Assembly: GCA_012064415.1 (NCBI GenBank)
Contig: SSNU01000100.1
Span: 1-64,000, forward strand
Origin: Gyrodactylus bullatarudis
Lineage: Eukaryota; Platyhelminthes; Monogenea; Gyrodactylidea; Gyrodactylidae
Direction: 5' to 3'
Length of the DNA: 64,000 bases
Shown here: piece after piece, positions 22,401-33,510 of the stretch
Numbering within the stretch: position 1 is the first letter of the stretch
Layout: every line of letters begins with the position of its first letter
Made by a program: the position numbers and the translations under genes
Notes under the pieces: generated by a model
Told to the model about the DNA's origin: nothing
The model's input: the letters and a program-made list of their open reading frames with translations, nothing else
Databases searched by the model: none

Positions 22401-25400
22401 AAAAAACTTTTTCTGGTTACAAGGCGAGCGTGAAGTTGACAAGCAAGAACATCTTGCCACTGGAAAAAGCTGATTCCACATTTTTCTAAGAAATTTTGAA
22501 CCTCTCAGCTTATTACGTTTTTTTAACAAGATCTTTTAAACTTCTAACAATTGGCCGGTAATCTTTGGCTACTTTTCATAAAAATCTATCAATTTATCAG
22601 CAACCTGACGTCTGAATTTTGATATTTCTTTTGTTGGATGCGGTCCTGTTTTTAGTCTAAGAAGGTTATAAACGTCTAAATTTGTTGGAAGCATCGTGAG
22701 AGGAAGAGGTTGAGGGTTTTCAAGCTACATTGTTAATTTGCCACATTGTTTGACAGGGCATTGTGATGATGTTAATGGATTACTTTATGAATTTATAAAT
22801 ATTTAAAATTTTTCAATTTAGTTAGGCAATTAAAACAAAAATAACAAAAATAAGTATGATTTGAATACATGAATTTTTCTCTTTCTTTTAAGCTATCGTA
22901 AGTGATGTTTTATCATATTACTGGAGATTCGGTTTTGTGCGGGAAAAATCTATGGTGGCAATTCAAATCACGAAAACTAATTTTTGTAATTTATAGGAAC
23001 TTGAAGACAGATCAAACTATAATTTTGATAGTTTTGGTATTTTTATCAAATTTTCTATCATGATTCATCTGACCCGAGCGATATTTAAATTTCATCTACC
23101 TCTATTGTATTTCAATAATTAAATATTCTATATTTCTTCCTGAAATTTTACAATATTTTTTTCCTGAAAATTGATCCCGTTACATTGCATTAGCTGATCT
23201 GAGATCAGTGATCTCATTCGACCTCTTTCAGTTTTCAATACAACAGAATCCTTAGAAAACATACAGGTATACCCCAGGGATGGATGTGGAAAATTAACCC
23301 CCTCTTCCCCGAAATTTCATTTGTAAATATGACCTAAAAATTCAATTATATGCGCATAAAATATGCTCTATCGATTTTCTTCATAAAAACATATACTACT
23401 TGTAAGTTATTTTTGAGAGAACGATTTTCTAGTAATAAATATAAAACTTGTTTGTTATTTTCAAAAAGTGCATTTTCTTCGAATAAAAAATTCGATCAAA
23501 AAATCTATAATTTTCAAATTTTAAACTTAAAGATTTAATGAAGTAATATTAGGTGGCATGGGAAATTTGAGTATCATTAAGTACCTCGAATTTAAAATAT
23601 GCTTTATATGCATTTTTGAGGCCCTAGTCATCAGACCAAAAATTCAGTTTCAGTTAATTTTTAGTTCATTCAAAAGATTTAAATTTCTAGATCAAAACCG
23701 TACAATAAACTGCATACCTTAGATTTAAAATAACCTTTCTATGATCAATTAAAGTTGATCATGCAATTGTGAATCTATTTTCTGGAATATCATTTCTCTT
23801 TTTACCTCAAAAATATCTTGGTGTGAAAAGGTGCCTGCTGCTCTACCCCCAAAACAAACAATTCGTCAATCACGAATTCCGTTTTATGTCTACAGGGAGA
23901 ATAAATTCATCGCCAGATTGGTGCAACATTTTTATTTTGGTTTATAGTGATCAAATACTTCTGTTATCAAAAAATTCTCCGAAACCATTCTGGAAACATT
24001 TTGCACCAATCTGGCGATGAATAAGTGGGATTATATTTAAATACTTGAAAATTAGATTTTTTCATATCGATCGGCGATTTAAGTAATTTTGAATGTTTTC
24101 GTCCAAGTCTAACAAATAGTTATATCGGAATAAGGAATAATTTGAATTTTCAAATGTCTAGAATTTTTACTGATAAGTTAACAAGAAATTCAAAAGGAAA
24201 TCGACTCACCTATTATTTATTGAAGACTGCGCATCGAGCTCACAGAATTTCTAGAGAATGAGAAATTTAACTAAACCTTACCTGAGCATTCAGTATATAG
24301 AACATCTTTTGATCATTTAAATGACCGAGAAACGATTTGTCCCGATTCTCTAAGTACAAGGATTTAGCCAAGTCAATGGCAGATATTTCAGTTAAGTAGC
24401 TTGTTTCATCTATATATTTGTCGTCTAAACATTTTTTCGTTTTATTCTGAATTGGATCATTTTCATTTGGTAAGAAAAAATCTAAATATAATGTTTTTAA
24501 TTGATTCATGAGAAAAATACCTACATTAACCCTTTCGGTGCCGATGGACATATATGTCCATTTTCCAATTTTTTTGAACCTTCATAACTCTGCCAACATG
24601 ATATGTTTCTGGATCAATTAAAGTTTAAATTGAAGCCCACAATGTGAAATTGCATTAGTAATATTTTTGGCCAAATAAGTTGGAATCTTCATAGCTAAAT
24701 TTTGGATTTTATAAAAATTGTGAAATAGTCTCGGCACCGAAAGGGTTAAATTTCCTCTCATAAAAAGTCACAATGAAGTTCATTCCCTCATCTATTTTTT
24801 TCACACACAATAATTGTGATTTTAATTAGCATCTATTGAGAACAGTTAACATGTAACTTACCTTTTACAGACAAAAATAAGACAGAACCTTGTACATAAA
24901 GAGACAGGCATAGATCCCAAATTGAGACAGTTAAAAAGGGGGTTACGTTTTACAAGGTCAAATACTAATTGAAATATGATTGGTTGAAATTAGGGGGCTT
25001 GCATAGAACGTAGAATAGTTTTTGTTTGTGTCTATTCTCAAAATGTGTTTTCTCAAGTTGCAAAGAGGAAGAAGGGCATTGAAGATGATAATTTGAAAAT
25101 TCTAAGACTGGCTCCATTTTTGTATCTAATAAATCCTATAGAAAAAATTTGGAGCATATAAAAGTTATCTTGATAGGAAAAAGGAAGAAATTCTTGAATA
25201 CTAAAAATGTGAAATGTATGTTCCAGTTATAATAAATAGACAAGTTTTAATTGAACAAATTTTCTCATTTTGAAATTCAAAATTTATTTTTTGAATTGGA
25301 TTTTTCTTGATCATAGTATACGTTAAAAGTATGGCATTTACTATTAATTATACATCTGCATATACCATTATACATAAAACTATAGGTAATTACAGATTAT

Positions 25401-28400
25401 CTGTAGTCTGAAGAATCCCGGGAATCTTCTTACTATAAAAATTGAGCTGTACTCTATTAAACATATCAAGCAAAAAAATTTGCCTTCTAACTCACTACAT
25501 TCGATTAGAAAATGAAATGAGTTGATTGAACAGATCAGAGAAAAATCATGATCGATTTTAAGGTTAGCCCTAATAAGACCCTTTCTAGACCCTTACATTT
25601 CTTCTCAACAGAAGTTAATTGAGGGTAATTATGATGTGTGAAAAAAAATCTATTAAAGCTACATGGTATAAAGTTGGGAATATATTAACTCAATTTTCTC
25701 CATTGAGAATTTGAATATGATTATTTGGAAGAGAGAATTCAAAAGAAATGAAAAACGAATGAACCAAAACCTATTTATAAATTGATCAGAATAGATTCTG
25801 TTAAGTTTTACAGGTTAATTTCCTCGAAAACTTTTGAAGACCACTTGAAACTGTACAAAAATCATAATATTCAACTGTAAAAAGTTGATTTAAGTTTATT
25901 TAATGACGTTTAAGATGAAAGGAAACGGATTTATTGACATAATAAAAACAACGTAAAGGGTTTAGTGAACTTACTTTTTACGAAAAGACGTTCTATTAAC
26001 TTCTCAGCAATAATATGGTATAATCCGGCATATTTGCCAGCATTAATGCTATCCGAGTAAAATAAGCTAGGCCGAAGCATTCCAACTGGTATGATGAGTT
26101 CTGAGTCAATTATGAATGGTTCCCCAAAGTACTGTAGGTGGAGTTTATTAGATGGCGAAGATTTCTTTTCTAGCATGCTCATATGCACAAATTTTTTTAA
26201 TTCAATGAGATTATCAACCAAGTTTTTCGTAAAATTCACCTTGAATAGAAAGAAATTGGCTTAATGTTTAAAACTAAAACTTTATTACAAAGCTCAAAAA
26301 ACGACTACATAATGGTATTCTATATAACCTCCCACATACGCTCCATTTACGCTTTTGTTCTGGAAAACTCTCTTACAAAAAGCTCTAAAAAGCGTCAGTT
26401 ATACTCGCAGACTTGACTTCACTGACCACTATAAGGAAATTATTAAAAAATTCATTGGTCGACTCATTCATGTCCACAGATGCATAAAGACTGATGGAAT
26501 GAAAACACTTCTGTTCAAAGTTTATGCCAGACCAGTTATTGAATATTGTTCAGCGGTATGGAATCCTGTAGGTAGAAAATGATCGAAAAGATTCAATCTG
26601 AACAAAAACGATTTGTACGGCTACTATCTTTGGGTTATCAAACTGAACTAAACTCTTCAAACAACTCTCTTAGACTTAGAAGAGAGCTGAAATCAATAAC
26701 TCTTATTAAATCATCCCCTATAGTAAGCTCTAACCGCCAAGGATTGCGTTATAATATTCCAGAATTTGTCAACCTAAAAAGCTGGCATTATTTAATAAAT
26801 GTAAAGACATATTTAAAAAACTCAATAGATCTATCAAAAACCTAAGCTGAAATAAGTTCGAAAATGAACTCAAGAATAAATTAATGTACTCAGAATAATA
26901 TGAAGAATCATTTATGTTTACAGATTTAATGTATGTATTGTTAAATAAAAAACTTTTTCTAAAATTGAACTAGGACTAAAAATATGCGCCAAGACTGTAT
27001 TGAAAATATAACCTTAGTACGTCAAATGGCTCTTTAATATGATGCAATCTTGATCTTTAAGATGCTTAAGAACATCGACTTTGAGCTGAGCCATCGTGGT
27101 CATGTTTCGAATAAATAACAAGATGATGTGAAGACAATTAACCTACTAGCAAAGTGTGGTCACTGGTAATTACTATATCCATGTGAACTCTAACTTGATG
27201 GAGATTGTCTTCTCACACCTAGATGTTAGAAATTCGGATAAGCAAGTGTCAATTCCATAAGAGAGTCGAATAATATTCAACTCACGGTGGCAGATGTAGA
27301 TGCGTTTCGTTCTTATTAGGACTCGTACATGGATATAGTAATTACCAGTGACCACACTTTGCTAGTAGGTTAATTGTCTAAAAACACTGTAATTTCCATA
27401 TAGTGCTAATTTACAAGATGATCTGAATTATTTCACAAATAAGGCCTTTATTTCGGGCACACTCATCAGCGTGATACCTGCTATATAAATATGTTCTTTG
27501 TAAAAATGAATTTTAACTTTGATTACTCAAATTTTTTAATGAAATACATTCAACCCTTGAAACAGAGATTGACCAACCACAGTTGAAAGAAACCTCAACC
27601 AATGTTAAAACTTTTTTCACAACAAACATATTTATATAGGATTCATCAAACTGATGAGTGTGCCCGAAATAAGGATTAAGATTCACTTTCGGTTTACAGT
27701 CCAGAGAACCAGAAAGACGAAAAAATACAACCAAATCAACCTATTTTTAATTGAAAAATGACTTGGAGCAGATAAACAAAAAAAACTGCGGATGTAAGGT
27801 ACCATTCGACGCAGAATTTTGCGCTCTCTCTAATGATAACAACAAATAGTTACTTAAATGCTAATTAGTGATAATTTATCACTGATAATTTTTCCATAGG
27901 AAATGTCAATTTTGTTATTTTATGCTATTACTTTTTTATTTCTCGATAGAATTATAAAGTTCAACCACATTTGAGATCATCGTTTATTTTTTACGAACCC
28001 TGAAAAAAACACTGGTTTACCTAAAAAAAATTTTCATTTACCGCCTGTAATCTAATTCTTTTAATTAAATAAAAAACTTAATTATCAAATATTTTATCTT
28101 TATGGTACTTGGTGTTGCCGTTTTTTTTGAAGAGTTTCGAATAAAGCACGCTGTACAACGTAATCAAAATGTAAATAAGGGAAAATCAACGGATGAAACT
28201 GAAATCAAAATTTGATTTTCACAAGATGATGAAGTGATTCTTAAAATCTGATTCAGCTAATTTGATATCTTCAACTCGTCTTTGACTACTCTTTCTCTTT
28301 GAAATCAACAGAAACTAGAAGTTTGACGGTACTTTGAGATTTGAAATATGTCATAAAATTGAATTTTTTTCCTGATATCGTAAAAGTGGGTCTCGTGATC

Positions 28401-31400
28401 TATATTCCGAATTGGCTTTATCAAATTCGTTATTCTGATGAAAAAATTGAGAATTTTATAAAAATCATAAATTCCCATCTTCATACTAACTAGGTGTATT
28501 GCATGTTGGTGTGAGATCTGATATAAATTGACTAAAATAAAAACTTTTATTTACCATAATCACTTATCATTCTACTGACAAGCATAAACAATAGTCAACA
28601 AAAAACTAACATCACTTTCATCACGAAGTTAAGACCTGATTCATGTCGACAAAAGGAATTGACAACAAAACTGGGTATCAAAGGGAAAGACAGATTAACT
28701 AAGAAACAAAAATTGGTAAGATTGGCTAGCCTTCTTGATAATGACCCTAAATTTAGTTCCACCTAAATATCTACTTGATGAGGAACCCATTTAGAAAAAA
28801 GGAAACGAAAAGGAAAACATGCAGTATAAAATAAATGTTACAAATAGACTCTTCCCTTACTAAACGATAATTATAATTTCAGTCCCTACCTCTCCTCGTT
28901 AACATCAACTCAAAAGGTGAACCTGATCAACCAATCAGAGGATTCCAAAAATGTACTAATTTTCTGTATAAATATCTAGCCGGTGTAAGAGTCTGACGAG
29001 ATCCGGTGGAATAAAAGCTTTACAACTACAAATTCCCTAGTCTTTTAATCCTCTTAATGAATTCCCCATTAACTAGTTCAATAAATGTATTGGATGAAGC
29101 CCGGCAATACTTCCCTCTGAATAAACTAACATTTTCCAAGAATCCGACAGCTTATGACGAGAAAATGACCTTATAGTTTTGAATGTTGTCTATACGAGTT
29201 TATTGAATGTTTAGTTTAGCTGAAAGTTAACAGCTCTGTATATTTTAACTCACTTTTGTATTTTTTGCAAACTTGTCGAGATCATTTTCATTTTCCAGGC
29301 CAACAGTTATTTTCATCTTGGTCAGATAATCTGAAATAGCTGTCTTTTGAGTGTCTTCCAGCCAATTAAAATTCCTTATTTTTGTAAGTAAGTGACTTTT
29401 GACCTGGTTCGCATTGCGTTTTATTTCATCATAATCTACCTTCCTCTTCATAATCTTGTAGAAACTGTAGCCAATAAAATCTGGTGCTCCAGATTGCAAC
29501 GCATAGCCACATTTGACAAGTCTATCATAATCGTTCTCTTGGAAAGAACCCATGTTAATAAAACTCCAAGGAAACAGATGAGAGAATTCTGTAATAAGAG
29601 CACCTGTCATGAAATTCCAAACCTTTATTCGATTTATTTCTGAATGAATATAATCTGATATGTTTCTGACTAAACTAGCAGAGAGTAATATTTGCCTTTT
29701 ATTCAGTGGAATCTGTCCAAATTGTAATTTTATCTCTTCCTCGATTGGATAGTTTAATAGTTTGGTTGCATCCTCAAAGTCAAACACTTGTTCATCTTCG
29801 GTTTTATAAAAATACTACAAACGAATACAATAAAATTTAGTTTATAATGTGCAAATAGAACTTGGTTTTTGATAAAATCAAATTTAATATGTTTCGAAAA
29901 GTATTTTTAAATGTTCATTAAAGGCATTCATATAAAAGCTAATATTTCTTGGGCTAATAAAAAATTCATTTGCCCCCTCTTGTTTTGCAGTGATCTAATC
30001 TGAATGAAAAAGAGACTAAGGGCTTTTTAACATCGATGACATCCAAACAAACCCCTTGCGATGAGTTTTTATAGTCATCGATAATAAGAAGACCAACACG
30101 GAGAGAAATAAGAGGTCACAACTATTATTTTATTTAACCTAATTCTTTTCGAATTTTGAAATTAAACAGCAAATAAGAAAATCTTGGCATATCTCATTGA
30201 TTCTCACCTATTACACAAAAAAATTTTATTATTTTATTTTTATATAAGATTTCTGTCAAACAAAAAAAATCAATAATGGTTGATTTTTGATTGAAATTTG
30301 TGATATCTTTTTTCAATATCTTTGAGCTTTAGTAATTCTATTAGTTGAGCAGATTTCAGGATCAATTAAAGTTTAAATCGGAGCCCAAAAGAACTCATGG
30401 GCTAATTTCATTAGGGAATTCATGCTTTTTCGGAGAAAAATTTGAGATTTTGAAAAAATTCTAAAATGGAATTGCTTCATATGAAAAATTCATTAATCAA
30501 TTATAATTTATCAAACATTTGAGTAGATAAAGAGCAAACTCACTGAGAACTTTTCCGAAATATCAATATAATCATCCTTATACCGAGTTCTATCTGCACT
30601 CGGATCCTTTATTGTCAGGATATCCAAAAAATTGAATGTATTCATATATTGTTTTGATTTATGAAAAATCTGTATAAAGAAAAGAAAGTATATTTCAGCT
30701 ATTATAGGTATAAATTTTGAAATTCAATTCAGATGGGGACTACTCTTGAGATTCTTCACTCAGATTCGAGACGCTATCTAAACCTGAAATTTAAAGTTCT
30801 AAGTGAAGTTTGCAAGATTCGAAAAAAGAGTCGTCTAATTTGTCATAGAGTTGAAGAGTATCACACGTGCACAATATGAAGGAAATAAAAATTCCCATTT
30901 TTTCGAACTTTGAGTTGAAAATTTTTGTTGATTTCAATGTGAGAGAGTAATCAAAAGTTGATTCTTAGGAACACAATTAGTCAAAAAATTAAATATGCTG
31001 AGTCTGGTTTCTAGAATCCCCCCATAATCGACGATTATAATTATTAATCATGTCAAAACCAAATTTTGATTTTTTCATCATTTTCTATACTTGAAAGTCG
31101 ATGAAATTTGATATTTCAAGATCCCAGAAAAATGACGAATTTATAAAAATTTTTATTATGATCATCGGTTTTTTTGTCTTATTGTGATCCTAAGAATCAA
31201 CTTTTGATCACTCTCTCACATTGAGATCAACAAAAATATTCAACTCAAAGTTCGAAAAAATGGGAATTTGGTGCTACTTCAAGATTTCAAATTCGCGGTA
31301 TTTTCCTTAAAATTGATTTCTTCTAAATTTTTTTTCTCCGTACCGTGAAAGAGGGCCTCATGATCTAGATTCCAAAAAATCTTGATCAAATTCGATTTCT

Positions 31401-33373
31401 TGATGAAAAAATAAGAATTTTGTAAAAATCTTGTGCAGGAAATTTATCAGCATTCGAACTGGTAGGTTTTTTGGTAGGTTTTGTTAATTAATTAATTTCA
31501 GGAACATTCTTTGCTGGATCAAGATTGGAGATTGTCCTGGGTTCCTTGGAATTATGCATCAACTTTATCCTATTGAGTAAATACTGTATTCTCGAATAAC
31601 AAATGTTTTAAATATAAACTATATAAGTTTTAGATATAGATTGAACCATAGCTTAGTTGTGATTTCAAATATTAAACAGATTCATGGTAATAATGGTATT
31701 TCAGAATATTGATAATTTTGAAAAGTATGTCCCAAATGAATACAAATTAATATCCTTGAAAGCAGCTTACTCGGAGATTATCATGCTCTGTGACGTCGAA
31801 AATCTGAAGGAGTCGGAACTTGAAGGTTACAGAATAAATATAAAACGTGGAAGACCATGTAAAGGCCGTAAAAAATCAAGAGCTGGAAATTTAGTGTTGA
31901 ATAAAATTATTTCTTGTATTTATAAAAAATATTTTCTTTTGAAAATTTTTGGGGTCATTAGTGGAAAACTTTTCCTTTGGAGTGTTTTTTGAAATTAACC
32001 CTTTTAAAATCTTTTTGCCTGCTCAAAAATCGATGAAATTTTGATGGTTCAATATCCTTGATAAACGACGAATTTTTCAAGGGTTTAATGTTAATAAACG
32101 GTATTCTTTTCTTATGATTTCTTAGGGCATGATAAAAATTAAAATTTGATCACTCTCTCACTTTGAAATCAGCATTTTCAACTCAAAGTTCAAAAAAATG
32201 GGAATTTGGCGCTAACTCGAAATATGAAATATGTCATCATTTTATTTTATTTATTTTTTCACATTTTATTTTCTTGATCATAGACAGTTAAAAAGAGCAG
32301 TAGAAAAATAAATTTGCAAAACTTTTTTAGAAAATTGGTAAAAATTTTGGAAAGAAAAATTCTGTTTTCTCTGAATGGAAAAAAAATTTCAAATTTTATC
32401 CGAGTTTATTATAGAAAACTTATTCCTCTAGCGTTGTTAATTAATAGACATTTTTTCGAATATATATTTTACATAGATGAAATTTTACAAAATTACTAAA
32501 ATCGCTTGTCGTTATTATAAAAATTAGTTTTTCACTCACCTCATGATTTGGTATTAGAGTTAACATATTCATAGTTGAATTGAAATAGTAGCTGAAGAAG
32601 GGATTCACTCCAAAATCTCTGACTGAATTGAGAATCATTTGAGAGGTAGTCCAGTTTTTCAACGAGAATTCATCGCTAATATTCAAATGTTTTAGGTTTT
32701 TATTCCTTAGCCAGTAATTCCCACCAAGAGTTTTCGACACTCTCTTGGAAAGATCAATAATCTCTTTAGAAACGTCTATGTGTCTGTTGACATCGTAACA
32801 GGATTGAAAAAATGTTTTTGCCATCTTTTCGACTCCATCCAAATTTCCCAAAGTATCGTCATCTTCATATCTTTCGAATACTCCTATGATATTATTTCTT
32901 GTCAAATCTCTCAGCAGAGGTTGTCGTGCGAGAGTTAGATAAAAATCATCCTGAGTAAGATTATAAATTGTTACCTTTACTGAATTTTGCTTGTATTCAT
33001 TTAGCTGGAATAAGTTCTCATTTGGCATCTTATGGATATTCCTTTCAGTATCATAGGAATTATTATAGCTCCCGCAGGCGTATTGATAAAACTCCATACA
33101 TGGGTTGGCCTTCATGTCCATTTTACTCATCATCTCTGCAGCCTGAAAGATGCAACTTTGACTGAGGCATTTGTCATCTGAAATTCTCGTCATTCTCAAA
33201 TAATGAACGAATAGAGAAATATTTATAATCAAGAGGAATATCATGACTCCATAAACGATTAAAAAGTTTATTCTTTTCTCACTAAAGTTGTTCATCTTTT
33301 TTTTGAATTTGTAAAAATTCCTCGTGACAGATTCAATTCCGAATTTCATCGAATTCAATCTAATCGTTTGCAA
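19440..33373 (-). CDS. M13 (neprilysin-like) ectopeptidase homologue without zinc site
   Basis: Proposed exons: 33373-32540, 30669-30544, 29814-29254, 26239-25975, 24520-24282, a micro-exon near 24250-24211, and 19530-19440, giving about 718 aa. Residues 1-35 are cytosolic, 36-59 a transmembrane anchor, then the M13 luminal start (DDKCLSQSC...NPCMEFYQYACGSY). The middle is the alpha-helical lid. The block normally holding HExxH reads AGLYHIIAEKLIERLF, so both zinc histidines and the catalytic glutamate are gone. TEISAID replaces GENIAD. The end, FNCPIPEKICGSIFK, matches the Cys-containing M13 terminus. It is therefore a membrane-bound pseudo-protease, perhaps a binder or decoy. The 31-nt intron after 24282 and the micro-exon are least certain: the micro-exon must be 41 nt for the frame to close. 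A TTAA MITE abuts exon 5; the last intron carries an unrelated gene. Confidence 0.7.
20529..22694 (-). pseudogene. Uncharacterised multicopy arthropod-type protein, broken and gapped
   Basis: Pieces: start at 22694 (MLPTNLDVYNLLRLK), a Cys-rich CSCLSTSRSPC stretch, donor GTAAG at the edge of the N gap, an exon ending NRG at about 21413, and a last exon of about 225 codons at 21204-20529. The last part (SWFEAKHKTSVVEAP..., FVAHPENILLSLMNEED, PSNTQGIERLIGDIKNAAE) resembles, from memory, a repeated arthropod family of unknown function with an F-P-x-x-T-Q-x-x-E-R motif near its end. Two opposite one-base frame changes near 22573 (in a T4 run) and 22518 (in a T7 run) interrupt the first exon, either real decay or homopolymer errors near the gap. 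It is nested in an M13-gene intron, same strand. Confidence 0.55.
21565..22076. other. Assembly gap (512 N)
   Basis: Run of N. It hides at least one exon of the surrounding minus-strand gene, because a splice donor lies immediately on its right side and a coding exon resumes on its left. Confidence 1.
23905..24023. repeat. Short inverted-repeat element
   Basis: ATTCATCGCCAGATTGGTGC at the left is mirrored by GCACCAATCTGGCGATGAAT at the right, arms about 28 bp, total about 119 bp. No ORF. Family not recognised. Confidence 0.7.
24526..24749. mobile_element. TTAA-flanked piggyBac-type MITE, copy 1
   Basis: Both ends are TTAA target duplications (24526-24529, 24746-24749) followed by inverted ends CCCTTTCGGTGCCG. 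A subterminal palindrome GGACATATATGTCC lies just inside the left end. 224 bp, no ORF. Closely related to 46475-46693 and to the truncated copy at 39696-39887. It lies 4 bp from the splice acceptor of an M13 exon. Confidence 0.85.
26355..26960 (+). pseudogene. Non-LTR retrotransposon 3' end, second copy
   Basis: Same family as 217-840: LDFTDHYKEIIKKFIGRLIH, LFKVYARPVIEYCSAVWNP, then after a stop GYQTELNSSNNSLRLRRELK and SNRQGLRYNIPEFVNL. The residue-level match to the first copy is high. At least one stop and one frame change inactivate it. It sits in an intron of the minus-strand M13 gene, on the opposite strand. Confidence 0.75.
27138..27373. mobile_element. TTAA MITE with about 47-bp perfect inverted ends
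   Basis: TTAA at 27138-27141 and 27370-27373 flank inverted ends starting CCTACTAGCAAAGTGTGGTC, about 47 bp perfectly mirrored, 236 bp in all. The internal 60-codon frame crosses the element and is not a gene. It is inserted in or beside the hammerhead-bounded unit at 27.1-27.7 kb. Confidence 0.85.
27431..27478 (-). ncRNA. Hammerhead ribozyme, family A, best-paired copy
   Basis: Reverse complement: CUGAUGA (27463-27469), GAAA (27451-27454), stem III AUAA/UUAU with loop AGGCC, cleavage triplet AUU ending at 27438. Stem I pairs UCACG (27470-27474) with UGUGA (27433-27437), including one G-U. Stem II is only G-C closed with a weak second position. All invariant core positions are present. Confidence 0.65.
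27640..27680 (+). ncRNA. Hammerhead ribozyme, family A, decayed partner
   Basis: CUGAUGA (27651-27657) followed by GUGUGCCC and GAAA, but stem III has drifted (AUAAGGAUUAAG) and no cleavage triplet fits. It is inverted relative to the copy at 27431-27478, bounding a roughly 250-bp unit without an ORF related to the element. Confidence 0.45.
28160..28500. repeat. Foldback MITE family A, partial copy
   Basis: Shows the family right-arm order: an altered GACTACTCTTTCTCTTTGAA, CGTAAAAGTGGGTCTCGTGA, GATGAAAAAATTGAGAATTT and a CATACTAACTAGG end. The left arm is eroded. Confidence 0.55.
28900..29050 (+). repeat. Penelope-type terminal repeat with decayed hammerhead
   Basis: The stretch GTATAAATATCTAGCCGGTG, then CUGACGA and GAAU, lines up with the leader of the family A hammerheads (GTATATAAATCTGGCATG then CUGAUGA, GAAA). 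The 15.1 base is U instead of A and pairs with A at 16.1; stem I does not form, so activity is unlikely. No PLE coding remnant was recognised next to it. Confidence 0.4.
30880..31440. mobile_element. Foldback MITE family A copy
   Basis: Inverted arms at about 30885-30975 and 31185-31270 include AATTCCCATTTTTTCGAACT and its mirror and GTGAGAGAGTAATCAAAAGT and its mirror. The right terminus extends to GATGAAAAAATAAGAATTTT. The left terminus is truncated. It lies in an M13 gene intron. Confidence 0.75.
31684..31890 (+). pseudogene. Possible transposase C-terminal remnant
   Basis: An open frame of about 69 codons ends in a basic GRPCKGRKKSRAGNL stretch, reminiscent of the AT-hook-like tails of MULE-type transposases (compare KKRGRPKKKR of the MULE at 59.2 kb). 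No SWIM or DDE motif is present. It could also be chance; no splice sites tie it to a gene. Confidence 0.25.
32035..32260. repeat. Foldback MITE family A fragment
   Basis: Contains TTTGATCACTCTCTCACTTT, then CAACTCAAAGTTCAAAAAAA and GGGAATTTGGCGC in family order. Both termini are missing. Confidence 0.6.
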
Positions 33374-33510
33374 AAACCAAGTTATTCTTAAGAGGTCAAT
33401 TTATATCTATATTTCAAGGCCAATTGATTGGTTCTAAGAATAGAAAACTTTTATAAGTCACTATATAGACACTTATTCTTTTCACTAAATTCAATGCTAA
33501 AAGTTTATTC
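33374..33510. promoter_or_regulatory. Shared divergent promoter between two M13-like genes
   Basis: Only 137 bp separate the two start codons. The centre holds the palindrome CCAATTGATTGG (33420-33431), presenting a CCAAT box to each strand. A TTTATAAG/CTATATAG AT stretch (33449-33467) faces the plus gene, and an AT stretch around 33400-33414 faces the minus gene. Co-expression is an inference from this layout. Confidence 0.6.

Noticed and set aside
29392..29643. Plus-strand open frame opposite the M13 exon 3
   Set aside because: Shadow of the coding exon on the minus strand.
30300..30470. Possible fourth copy of the TTAA MITE (GGATCAATTAAAGTTTAAAT shared with 24610)
   Set aside because: Only the middle part is similar and no TTAA-bounded ends were seen; too diverged to list as an element.
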